NCBI GenBank assembly: GCA_027627225.1
Contig: CM051038.1
Span: 42,660,848-42,724,847, forward strand
Length of the DNA stretch: 64,000 bases
Reading direction: 5' to 3'
DNA from: Congeria kusceri
Lineage: Eukaryota; Mollusca; Bivalvia; Myida; Dreissenidae
Each line of letters starts with the position of its first letter. Position 1 is the first letter of the stretch. This document shows positions 21,347 to 31,158 of the stretch, piece after piece. The translations under genes were made by a program, and so were the position numbers. The notes under the pieces are model-generated. The model was not told where the DNA came from, did no database searches, and saw only the letters and a program-made list of their open reading frames with translations.

Positions 21347-22985
21347 ATGGAGATAGATAAATCATGTGTTGATGTTACTGAGGAAGACGCTCAGGTCCTC
21401 CTCCAGTCTGATTCCAAGACAGACCCTGTGGCTCAGGCCCCACTCCTGGCTAATCCTGAGTCAGACCCCATTGCTCATACAGACGATGATAACAATGCTA
21501 TTGTTACCCCGGCAGAGATCAAATCTTGCCTGGTCCCACTGGTTGCTCCTGGTGCAGTTGCTAAGACTATAGCAAAACGGCCTAGAACTTGAAGGCCGCG
21601 TTTCAGGAAAAGGCAGCGGTCTTCTGTCGGCATGCCTGTCCCCCTTGCCGATGATGACTGTCCGTCGCACTCGGCGGCTCAGCCATCATGCACTTACTCC
21701 CTAGTGGGAGTTCCCATTCCACTTATGAGTGAAACAGGTGTGGTTGGTAAAGATGTTTCACATCTCCCCCATATATCGGCCAAACTTATTCAATTGGCTG
21801 ATCCGTGCCCATAAATGTGTATGTGGGTCAAGTCCGAAATAGATTGAACAGACAGGAAATGCCCGCTCACATGGGGTGTTGTGTGCCTGGCTGTACCCTT
21901 TAGGGGCAAGTTTTTCCTCGGGTACATGCTTTTAGGTACCACACCCCAGGTATATTTAATGACCGTCTTCCCTGTAATGATGCGTCAGGGGTAAAGGGTC
22001 GAGCAATGGCACTGACTCAGGTGGCTACCTGGTTGCTAAGGCGTCCTTGTACACTGCTTGAGCTGGTAGACCTCGTCAACCGACAAAGGGTCCTAGCTCC
22101 TTTCGCGGGTGTTCGAGTCTCACCCGACAGAAGACAAGCGATGGTAGCGGTAAGCAACTAATCGGGGGTTCCTGCAACTCAACAATTTGTTTTGTCGCCT
22201 GCCAACTCCCCTGCCACAATGATCCACTGGCGTGTTCTTGTCATTCTAGCCGCAATCCTCCAACCAGAAGACAGGGACTATTGGCTTTCGATTTTCCTCT
22301 GTCCTTCTGGAATCCAGTTGCAGCCTGATACGAGTCTTCCGGTAGCCTTTATTTTCATATCTATCGATTGAGAAATGTGGCTCAGGTCCCTTGCATGCCG
22401 GATGATGAATTAATGGAACTTGGGCAGGTGGAGGATAACCAGCGTGTAAATTTAGTGGGTGGTATTGGGATTTTCTGTGATCCCAATACTTGTTCGGTCC
22501 CCCCCCCCAATAAATGTCTGGATTGCCATCCAATGTTGGATTTGTGGTCGGGCTACACCCTAAGCACTCCTCTATGAGCAATGCGCGAATAAATGACGCA
22601 CTAGACCGAGTTCGCCATCTGCTACAATGTGATAGGGTAGTGGGTCTTGGGGAGTTAGGTTTGGATCACTCGGTGTCTGATAAGCAGTGGTCACGCCAGA
22701 ATGACTTGGTCGAGCCATGCTGCACATGATAAGTGACCGCAATGTGGTGGTGGTTCACTGTCGTGGCGCACCTGGTGACAGTGGAGTGGCGGTCTACCTT
22801 CTACTCCTGCATCTTCTGAGTCCTATAGCAAGGACTCAGAGATCCCATGTCCATTGTTTCACGGGCGACACATACGTGGCTAACAAGTGGTTAGCAGCAT
22901 TCCCTAACAGGTTCTTTGAGTTACAACCGAAACGTTGTGGGATTCAGTCCTGATCAGTCTGAAGCTTTGCGTATACTGGATGAAT
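21347..22985 (+). pseudogene. TatD-type metal-dependent hydrolase ORF in the env position, right copy
   Basis: The ORF starts MEIDKSCVDVTEEDAQVLLQ, with an acidic N-terminal part. A TGA at 21590 interrupts it, and the same frame reopens through a basic RPRFRKRQRSS segment and MSETGVVGKDVSHLP. A Cys/His finger-like segment (MGCCVPGCT, about 21870), a MALTQVATWLLRR helix region and TatD signatures follow: GLHPKHSS, VVGLGELGLDHS, RNVVVVHCRGAPGDSG and HVHCFTGD. TatD enzymes are TIM-barrel, metal-dependent nucleases. The HxH block is damaged here (about 22350) but intact in the left copy. The frame diverges after LDE at about 22984, so the C-terminal Asp motif is missing. Frame changes are numerous. 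Combining the evidence from both arms, the family assignment is strong; enzymatic activity and role in the element are unknown. Confidence 0.78.
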
Positions 22986-23051
22986 TCTTAACTGCGTAGC
23001 CTGTCCAACGCACAACGTCTATGTTATTGTTCCTCGGCATTTTGGTTCATT

Positions 23052-23069
23052 AAAAAAATTAGGGGGGAA
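23052..23069 (+). promoter_or_regulatory. Polypurine tract
   Basis: Purine-rich aaaaaaattaggggggaa lies immediately 5' of a TG that begins the putative LTR. It is the usual primer site for plus-strand DNA synthesis in LTR retroelements. Confidence 0.75.
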
Positions 23070-23181
23070 TGTAGTGTTAAGACCGTCATGACATAGACCG
23101 TTTTGCCTAGACCGTACTTCCCTATGTGTGTGACCGTTGCGAATGCAAGTTTTTCCTTTACTTCACTTCGTGATCACTTCA
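23070..23181 (+). repeat. Putative short 3' LTR (112 bp)
   Basis: The segment starts TGTAGTGTTAAG directly after the polypurine tract and ends CACTTCA directly before TACC and the resumed LINE ORF1. TG...CA ends fit an LTR. At 112 bp it is short, and no matching copy is present 5', so it could also be an LTR fragment. A tagaccg word occurs twice inside (about 23095 and 23109). Confidence 0.6.
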
Positions 23182-23185
23182 TACC
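23182..23185. repeat. Candidate target-site duplication TACC, right copy
   Basis: This is the partner of 12951-12954. The LINE-2 ORF1 frame resumes at 23186. Confidence 0.6.
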
Positions 23186-23552
23186 CGAGGAAAAAGATGA
23201 ACAATGTGACACGACAATCCTGGAATTTATAGAGGCGAAGTTAGGGATCGAACACGCTTCTAGAGACAGTAAACTTCATCGTGGCCACATAATAGGTCGT
23301 TACAACAGCAACAAAATTCGACCAATAGTAGGAAAATTTGCATACTATCCGGATAGGGAAAGAGTTCGGAAGGCGTCCTAGCTTCTCAAAGGGACGCCGT
23401 ATGGGATATCGGAGCAGTTCCCAAGGTAGGTGATGGAGGCTAGACAGAAGCTGATACCAGTAATGAAGAAGGCTAGTGAGGAGAATAAGGAGGCGTTCTT
23501 GAAAGTGGACAAACTTTTCATCGATGGTCGTGAGTACAATCCTAGCGCCTAG
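23186..23552 (+). pseudogene. LINE-2 ORF1, 3' part (RRM-like and C-terminal domain)
   Basis: The frame continues from base 12954 as PEEKDEQCDTTILEFIEAK, then LGIEHASRDSKLHRGHIIGR, KIRPIVGKFAYYPDRERVRK and LLKGTPYGISEQFP, typical of RRM/CTD ORF1 proteins of L1-like elements. Two in-frame TAGs (23379 and 23427) look like single-base decay of Gln and Lys codons. The ORF ends at TAG 23550. An upstream ATG at 23103 in the same frame lies in the LTR and is accidental. Confidence 0.75.
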
Positions 23553-23570
23553 GAGGGATGTGAGAGTGTT

Positions 23571-25540
23571 GTGAAATGTGTGACATGGAACGTTGAGGGG
23601 CTCACAGCGGACAAGTGTTCATCACCAGAATTTGTTAATTTAATTTCACAGTATGACATTATATGTCCGACTGAAACATGAACAAATTCAAAATCCAAAA
23701 TTAAACTTTCTGGTTATAGTAATCCAATACATTCATATAGACGTTACCAAAATAGTTTGCGAAACGTGCAAGTGGCGGCATTATTGCGTATATTAGAGAT
23801 AGCATACGGAAAGGAGTGTCGCTTGTAAAAAATTACATCGATTGTCTCATATGGATTAAACTTCATAAAACATGTTTAATATTGATACTGACGTGTATAT
23901 TGCAATAGCATATATAGCATATGAAAATTCACCATGCATAAATTATTTGATGGTGATATTTTTAAGATTATAGAATCGGATATTAATACTTTGAAACAAC
24001 TGGGTACGGTTTATGTAACGGGGGACACACATTCCAACATCGGCCGAAAGCACGATTATATTACTGATGACCGTTGTTTAAATAACCACGATTATTTAGA
24101 CATTGATTACCCTCTGCCCAGGGCAACGTGTGATTTTAAGTCAAACCGCTTCGGAGACGCGTTAATAGATTTATGCATGGCTACAAATTTTCGAGTCGTT
24201 AACGGTAGATTACAAAACGATAAAACTATTGGTAAAACAACTTATTGTACTCACAATGGTCACAGTTTAGTTGATTATCTTTTAACACAAGTTTCAAATT
24301 TTGAAAATATTGTGCATTTTTCGATTCAAGATTTTAATGAATGTTCAAATCACGCACCACTCGAATTTGATTAAAAAAACGGGAACGAGAAATACAAAAT
24401 ATACTCGTGGAACAAAAACATTTGTGAAATGGAATACAATGCATCGGGAAACTTTCATTTCTGAATTATCAAGTGATATTAGAAATCTCGAGGCAAATCT
24501 CGTACGAGGTATAGAAAATAATAATGATACGGAGGAACTAGTGTCAATGTTTACAGAAAATATAACGTCCAAATGTAACCATGTTTTCGTGCGCACTGTT
24601 AAATCTTACACAAACAAATTCGATGCATATGACCAAAATAAACAAAAATGGTATAATGAGGAGTGAGAACGGAAACGTAAAGAATATAAGGACGCTTTAT
24701 ACAATTTTAATTTAAGAAGAAACGATAACACGCGCCAGGTAGTATGTGATAAAAAGAAATCATATACATATTATTGTCGTAAATGCAAGACAGATTTGAA
24801 TCGGAAATTGGGTCGCAGAATGGACAGTATGAAATCTAAATCTCCTAAAGAAGTTTGGAAAATGTTTAAAACAGGGTCCCCGAATCCGAACGGCGAAACA
24901 ATTGATTTAAATGAGTTTGTCGAACATTTTAAAAACCTGGCTAAATAAGGAGGTAATCACGATAATGAAAACAGTATTAATTTTGTAAATAATTTCGATA
25001 ATTCGTACAAAATGGACAGTTCTTATCCTGAACTCGATAGACACATAACGTTTGAAGAAATTGTTATGGCCACTAAACGATTAGGTAATAATAAGGCGTG
25101 CTCGTCGGATACTATTATATATGAGTATTTTAAAGAAAGTGTCCATGTTATAGGCCACGCATTATAACTGCTATTAACTATATACTCACGGTAATTTTCC
25201 ACGCAGCTGGTCTACAGGCCTTATTATCCCCCTTTATAAAAAAGGAGACCCGTCAATACCAAATATCTATCGGAGGATAACTCTTGTTAGCTGCTTTGCG
25301 AAGTTATTCACTGGTATTTTAAACGAGCGATTACAAAAGTGGGCTGCTGACAACAATATTTTAACTGACGCGCAATTCGGTTTTAAACCGGGCTATAGTA
25401 CAGTAGACGCGATTTTTGTTTTACAATCAATGATTGAAAGCCATTTAAATAATAAACAAAAATTATTATGTTGTTTTGTAGATTACTTAAAGGCTTATGA
25501 CTTAACGGATTGTATGCACCTCTGGTTTAAGCTTATTTAG
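23571..25540 (+). pseudogene. LINE-2 ORF2: endonuclease and reverse transcriptase, decayed and 3'-truncated
   Basis: The frame opens near 23571 with VKCVTWNVEGLTADK, the usual start of an APE-type endonuclease. Later parts lie in other frames: HKLFDGDIFKIIESDINTLK, TGDTHSNIG (normally GDFN), NGHSLVDYLLTQ and CSNHAPLEF (Asn for the catalytic Asp). The linker (24366-24950) is Lys/Asn-rich. RT motifs follow: LYKKGDPSIPNIYRRITL, FGFKPGYSTVDAIF and KLLCCFVDYLKAYD (about 25230-25505), where the element stops at a junction with a Merlin fragment. The catalytic A/FxDD box is therefore lost. Multiple stops show an old copy, older than the Gypsy insertion it hosts. Confidence 0.8.
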
Positions 25541-25930
25541 TCTGGTATCGGTGATATCGTCTGGTATCGTCAACTCTCCTGCCTCTGTACTTCCTCTTTC
25601 CAAACTTACTTTCATCTATTTCTACTATTTTTCCAGGCCCTCCAATTAGTTCACTATCGTGCTTCAAGACCTCTAAGCAACCATCCCTTGCGAAATTCTT
25701 CCAGTCCACCACCGTTTGTTCGCTTCCAATCTTCAGTTCCCTTTCGATGTAATCTCCTGGTAGGTTGTACACCCAGTAGTATGTTAACCTCAGTGCCTGT
25801 TCCAACAGCAAATGGGTTCCAGAAAACCAGGAACCTTCGCTAATGCCGATCTTGTTGCAGGTCCTGCTAGTAAGACCGCCACAATAGGCCGTCTTTAGAG
25901 TAAGAACTATCCTTGACTAATCTTACAGAA
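25541..25930 (-). pseudogene. Merlin (ISXO2-type) transposase fragment
   Basis: On the minus strand the frame reads CNKIGISEGSWFSGTHLLLE, then LRLTYYWVYNLPGDYIEREL, IGSEQTVVDWKNFARDGCLE and GGPGKIVEIDESKFGKRKY. The last block holds the first catalytic Asp of the ISXO2-like DDE/DDN domain typical of Merlin DNA transposons. The frame loses homology after the KRKYRGRR region, so the rest of the catalytic domain is missing. Met at 25811 is not a real start, since homology continues upstream to about 25900. The fragment abuts the truncated LINE-2 ORF2, either because Merlin inserted there or because a deletion joined them. No terminal inverted repeat was identified. Confidence 0.75.
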
Positions 25931-26850
25931 CCTTCCAAACACTTACAACAAACTCCACTGAAGTCCTAACAGTCCTTCTATTTTTAACCATTTTAACCAT
26001 TCAATTAACACATTTTTATCCCTACACAACTCGTACAAATCATAAACAAAAGGCATGAGCGAAATGACAATTGACATAAAAAAGCCGTTTTTTGTTTACA
26101 AAAATGACGCGCTCTGCATACCATTAACTCTTGACCAATCAGAATGCAATAATTGATCGCATGGCAGTATGGGACATGTCACGTGACCAAAACGTCACGA
26201 TTTTGGAATTCCATTGATAAGACGGAAGAAGGGGTTTTGTTTTCATTCGATTTCTTATTAATAACCTTGGTTTAAAACCCAAGGTGTTCAACCTAATTTT
26301 GGACGAGGAGTTCGAAAATGGACTTATTTTTCAATTTTATTGCCTTTTTAAGGAAACCGGCTCGCGCGCGCCTCTAATTAATGACGCCGAAGGCGCCTTT
26401 TAGCGCGCGCAGCGTGCCTAACAACGCAACTTGTCACATAATTTCCCGCAATTTTCTGCGTACCGGTAAAGTGCAATCGCCCAAAAATCTGTATTAATAA
26501 GACTTGCGAATTTTTTTATTACATCTTTTAAACTTAGAGCTGATAATGTATAATTCAATTCAGTTTATGTTTTGTTTCACTAAATTGGTATTATCTATTC
26601 TATATTTTAAGCATATACAATCATTTCAATTAAGTTCTGTTATTAATACAAGTATCAATATAGTGTAACGTTTGTTGTTCCACTAAATTTCACAAATTTA
26701 AACTGTAATTAATTATCCCATACTATAAACGAGCATTCTCATACAATCCATACATTCTCACGCGAAGTCATATAATAATTATTGTTATATGCATTTACAC
26801 TCGATATTCATGTATGTATTTTTACCATTATTCTGACGCATGTGTTTGCT
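25931..26850. other. Spacer with a short GC-rich block
   Basis: No gene is supported. A palindromic ccttggtttaaaacccaagg lies at about 26265-26286. A GC-rich block (about 26347-26410) with gcgcgcgcc and gcgcgcgc copies flanking gacgccgaaggcgcc stands out from the AT-rich surroundings. It may be the outer end of the Merlin element, but I could not match a partner repeat. Confidence 0.4.
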
Positions 26851-26946
26851 TTTGTGTTTGTTTTTTGCTTGTTGGTAAATGACGATGAGCTGTATATGCC
26901 CTAAGTCGCAAATAAACTTTCTTTTCTGTCCTGTTCTGTTCTGTTA
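26850..26946 (+). repeat. Retroelement 3' end with (GTTCT)n-type tail
   Basis: A catatgcc-like block ends in gcaaataaactttcttttctg and a run of ctgtt/gttct pentamers. The AATAAA-like word followed by a simple-repeat tail resembles a LINE 3' terminus. Similar pentamer runs occur at 28117-28138 (same strand), 32361-32382 and 45804-45816 (opposite strand). Confidence 0.5.
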
Positions 26947-28110
26947 AGTTAAATTGGTGACGCTTTCTCTTATAATGTGGATGGATTATTGACCGTGAAA
27001 TACCGTCACGTAGATTTATATTCAAATAGCATACCGCTGCACGTACAATACGAGACTATCATTAGATAAGAATACGTAATATTTCCACACATCAATTTTT
27101 AACTCTATGTGGTATCAAGGCGTCGTTATTATTCCCTTATGATTCACTGATATTATACTAACATCAATTCCTATGAAATACAGCTTTCAGGATAATTTGC
27201 CATTAAGTTTTCAGTGTTTAACTAGCAAATCATATTGCTATATGTAATGCCACGCGTGGCTGTACATTATTGTAAATAATTTCTTTGCTGAAATGCAAGA
27301 CATATTATTGGTTGACGAAGAAATACTGACTTTTACGATTGAAAACTAGTATTCGTCTGTTACAAAAATGTAACCAACAGACGTGTCTTTTCAAGGAAGC
27401 GTATTAGTAAACATTATACCACACAGCAGTTACAAGCCACTGACATATTCCAGACCGATTTCAAATTCAAACTTATTAAAGTGTCAGATCTTCCTAATGT
27501 AGAATCCGATTACGACATTCACACAAATATTATATCCTTCAATTAGCGGATATCCAGAACGGACTTTTTTTTACATTTCAACCAATCAGAGTGCTCGCCC
27601 TCTCATGTTCGGCTTATTTTAAAGTCGTTCAAATGCTCTACAGATGACCTCCTATCGGTCTTCCTCAATGCTAATGCATAGAGTCTTTCTTACCAGCTGA
27701 TTTTAATTGCTAAATACACGGAATAAAAGTGAAATGTTTAGGTTAAGCAAGTACATATCAGAGGCATTAAGAATTCACCAAAATATTATGATGAACAATT
27801 AATAATAGATGTTTGTATATATGTGCATATTGATGTATATCTTTAAACATATTCTGTACCACTACTGCTTAATTAATATGATATTCATGTTGTTATTGTT
27901 ATATAATTGTTGTTTACTTCAATGGACATACGAAAACAGTTCCATTTTGACTAGATGTACTTTTCCTATGTGTAAAAATGCAAGTTTCATTTTTATCTTG
28001 TCAAGTTCATCCTGTTCTAGAAATATTAAAATTAATGGTCACTTACTTAAACGTATAATGTATAATGTATTATTGTTAAACACTAGAAACTGTAAAGTTT
28101 ATGTGTAATA
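26947..28110. other. AT-rich spacer
   Basis: No supportable gene. Reading frames from 27809 onward are hydrophobic because of T-rich composition and carry no motif. The right end (27.9-28.14 kb) could be the 3' untranslated part of a truncated LINE ending in the tail at 28117. Confidence 0.45.
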
Positions 28111-28116
28111 AAATTA

Positions 28117-28138
28117 TGTTCTGTTCTGTTCTGTTCTT
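28117..28138 (+). repeat. (GTTCT)n tract, likely retroelement tail
   Basis: Four tandem gttct pentamers directly follow aataaaattat, the same arrangement as at 26.93 kb. Confidence 0.6.
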
Positions 28139-28149
28139 TAATCAGAGTG

Positions 28150-30375
28150 TGAATGTTTGTTATTCTATTGATTTTAAATACAAAGGAATTGCCACACTTA
28201 CTCCCAACAACTATTATTGGAATTATCTTTTAAAACAGAAACAATCTATGAATCATGCATCATTTGAAAAGTCGCGTAATACTACTGAATATATCCACTA
28301 TAAAACAATTTACACAAATACACTAATATGCACGTATGGTTTCTCCGGATATAATGATTGTAATGCAATGTCGTTCAAACTGTGTGACAGTTTTATTTTA
28401 CCCAAAGGGACGCATACACTAATATGCACGTATGGTTTCTCGGGATATAATGATTGCAAAGCAATGTCGTTCAAACCGTGTGACATTTTTATTTTACCCA
28501 AAGGGACGCACGCCCTTACTTTCGTTCAATATGCATGTATGGTTTCTCCGGATATAATGATTGTAAAGCAATGTCGTTCAAACTGTGTGACAGTTTTATT
28601 TTACCCAAAGGGACGCATGCCCTTACTTTCGTTCAATATGCACGTATGGTTTCTCGGGATATAATGATTGTAAAGCAATGTCGTTCAAACTGTGTGACAG
28701 ATTTGTTTTACCCAAAGGGACGCACGCACTTACTTTCGTTCAATATGCACTGATGGTTTCTCGGGATATAATGATTGTAAAGCAATGTCGTTCAAACTGT
28801 GTGACAGTTTTATTTTACCCAAAGGGACGGATGCCCTTACTTTCGTTCAATATGCACGTATGGTTTCTCGGGATATAATGATTGTACAGCAATGTCGTTC
28901 AAACTGTGTGACAGTTTTATTTTACCCAAAGGGACGCATGCCCTTACTTTCGTTCAATATGCACGTATGGTTTCTCGGGATACAATGGTTGTAATGCAAT
29001 GCCGTTCAAACTGTGTGACAGTTGTATTTTACCCAAAGGGACGCATGCCCTTACTTTCGTTCAATATGCACGTATGGTTTCTCGGGATACAATGATTGTA
29101 ATGCAATGCCGTTCAAACTGTGTGACAGTTGTATTTTACCCAAAGGGACGCACGCCCTTACTTTCGTTCAATATGCACGTATGGTTTCTCGGGATATAAT
29201 GATTGTAATGCAATGCCGTTCAAACTGTGTGACAGTTTTATTTTACCCAAAGGGACGCATGCCCTTACTTTCGTTCAAAATGCACGTATTGTTTCTCGGG
29301 ATATAATGATTGTAATGCAATGCCGTTCAAGCTGTGTGACAGTTTTATTTTACCCAAAGGGACGCACGCCCCTACTTTCGTTATATATGTATGGTCTTCA
29401 CAGCAATGTGGGTTTTCCAGAACATTCGCTAATAACACTGACAGCAATGTGGGTACTCCAGAACATTCGCTAATTACACTGACGCTGTTTTATGGCTTGT
29501 GTTTCGACTTGGTAATGTAAAATGCATGTCTAGTATAGCTTAAACCTATCGATGCTTGGGTTTCACAAGCGTGATGTCAGATGCCCATGTTAAAGGCAAA
29601 TGAAAGGTCAATGGATATCAAGGGATTAGAACATTAGCATTATGGCCTCAACGATAGCTTTCTTGTCCGTTCGAAGGTCGGATTTGTCCCCTGACTTCCT
29701 GACTGTCGGTCTGTATTAGAAAACAACCTTGATAAAGCTCTCATTGCTTAGATAATCTATTGACACTTTCATATATAATTTCGTAAATTCTTTGAATGAC
29801 GTACGCTCGTAAATGAATTGAAGATAATATAGAGGACATTGCGGGGGTAAAATGACAAATCATGCTGAAAGCTTTCGGGAGTTAAGACACGCTGAACATT
29901 CTTGCGTTATTTTGTCGATACCTATTCAAAACAACAGCTTGTCTCAAATGATATTTTCCATAGAAAATGCGGTAGAAATACAATGTTAAAGACTATTTTG
30001 CACCATTATGCTCTAGTTCTCGTCCAGTTAATAATGTACCATCTAGATCGTTTAAAAACTAACAGCTCTCTTGGAGACAATGCAAGCAGGTCTGTGTTCC
30101 AATGTAGGTCAGGCTAACTGATTTGTTTTTCAGGTTTATGTCTATGATTGAAAACAAAAAACCGAGCTTAACAATGAAGTCTAAATGATAAACTGCATTA
30201 TTATTGTTCCTATTGCGCTACCACTGTAATTCAGTCCTAATAAGATTTCAGCTGTCAGCTTTATCGCCAACTAATGTTTATTTAATGATGAAAATGTCAT
30301 TAGTTTATTTCACATAATTTCTCATTATTTGATTAAATGGTGTAAAATACTAAGTAATGAAATGCACTCTCTTTC
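28150..30375. repeat. Segmental duplication copy A (contains the minisatellite)
   Basis: The flanks of the minisatellite match 37095-38375 in the same order: tggtcttcacagcaatgtg (about 29391 and 37429), tttatggcttgt, tgaacattcttgc, tattttgcaccattat (29994 and 38012) and agtaatgaaatg. A third, more diverged copy lies at 32.9-33.7 kb. The small reading frame at 29902-30117 has a collinear but differently coded relative at 37870-38133. The similarity is therefore at DNA level and not clearly protein-coding. Confidence 0.7.
28323..29392. repeat. 107-bp minisatellite, about ten copies
   Basis: The anchor word gcaatg(t/c)cgttcaa recurs at 28365, 28461, 28568, 28675, 28782, 28889, 28996, 29103, 29210 and 29317. 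The period is exactly 107 bp apart from a first short unit of 96. Each unit contains gtgtgacag, ttttacccaaagggacgca, cccttactttcgttc and cgtatggtttctcggga. Copies differ by only a few substitutions. Because 107 is not a multiple of three, the many open frames crossing it are a by-product of the repeat and not a repetitive protein. A single diverged unit at 37.34-37.43 kb shows the pre-amplification state. Confidence 0.95.
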
Positions 30376-31158
30376 GGGCGGAACTAGTATTTAAAGGGAC
30401 TTGTTTACAGATTGTTGTGTTTTGAAGTTTTCCATTAAATGTCTCAACTTGACAAATTTATGCATCGAACCTAAAGGCTCAAGTATAATAAACAAGTATA
30501 ATAAAGGAACGAAAAAAAAGTTGCTTCTACCGGGATTCGAACTTCAGTCCTCCGGATCAAAAGGCCAGCGCCTTGTCCACTCGACCATTCCGATTTCTAC
30601 ATTCAAACTGTATTGTTTACTTTATGTAAGTAATCAGCGTGTTGTCAACAATTTTAACGAAAACAATAGAAACACTCCAAATGTTTTCATCGTTTAGTAT
30701 TACAAACGCTTCATAATTTTATCATTTTTAACTGAAGATTATTCATTAACGAAACGGAATTTACTGTATATGACTATGTCCGGAGTGATATTTCGCAATT
30801 TTTATATACACTATTCTTTCTTTTTGGAATATGTGACAAAAAGTTTGAAAATTGTCAACTTGCAAATCTGTGAACAGATCTCTTTAACGGCAAATTACCC
30901 TTATTTTACAGCCTATATATAGTTTTTGTATAATAAACTCATTTGTTTATCAGTGTATCTTATAGTTACATAATATTTTGATTATGCATTATGCATAATA
31001 TGGAACTGACACGAACAATTGGTTTGTTTGATTAAACATTAGCATGTATTATTTAAATAATGACAATTATTGAAATAAAATCTTTTGCCACACATCCGTT
31101 AAGGTTATTTGTTATTTGCACATAATATAGACATTGCAAATTAAATTGAAAACGCTAT
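30376..31158. other. AT-rich spacer with a tRNA-like relic
   Basis: No gene except the tRNA-like minus-strand sequence at 30521-30600, listed separately. Confidence 0.5.
30512..30600 (-). repeat. tRNA-like relic with pol III box-like sequences
   Basis: On the minus strand tggtcgagtggacaagg resembles a tRNA A box and agttcgaatcc a B box. A Lys-like TTT lies in the anticodon-loop position, and a run of eight T follows (30512-30519). The acceptor ends do not pair and the anticodon stem has a mismatch, so this is more likely a tRNA pseudogene or SINE head than a working tRNA. Confidence 0.5.

Larger units (their letters stand above)
12955..23181 (+). mobile_element. Ty3/Gypsy retrotransposon derivative with PHD-like finger and TatD ORF, carrying an inverted 3' segment at its left end
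   Basis: Plus-strand order: leader (15058-15263), Gag, protease, RT, RNase H, integrase, PHD-like finger, TatD ORF, polypurine tract and a short putative LTR. The left 2.1 kb is an inverted, partly deleted copy of the integrase-to-TatD part. No 5' LTR or primer-binding site is recognisable. The whole unit is bracketed by TACC and lies inside LINE-2 ORF1, so it may have integrated as one already rearranged DNA. Alternatively, later rearrangement removed the 5' LTR. All ORFs carry frameshifts or stops, so the copy is dead. Confidence 0.75.
12180..25540 (+). mobile_element. Second non-LTR retrotransposon (LINE-2), split by a Gypsy-derived insert
   Basis: The left piece (about 12180-12954) carries the start of ORF1; the right piece (23186-25540) carries the rest of ORF1 and a decayed ORF2. 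Joining base 12954 to base 23186 keeps the reading frame across the RRM-like region of ORF1, so the material between is a later insertion. The element has an RRM-type ORF1 followed by an endonuclease/RT ORF2, an L1/Tx1-like layout. It is 3'-truncated where it meets a Merlin fragment near 25540. Confidence 0.8.

Noticed and set aside
28323..29392. CRISPR-like array
   Set aside because: The full 107-bp unit repeats without unique spacers, and the context is eukaryotic.
28101..29520. Series of overlapping 60-190 codon frames as a repetitive secreted protein family
   Set aside because: The 107-bp period is not a multiple of three, so each unit is read in a different frame; the frames arise from the minisatellite.
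30521..30600. Functional tRNA-Lys gene on the minus strand
   Set aside because: The acceptor ends are not complementary and the anticodon stem is mismatched; only box-like sequences remain.
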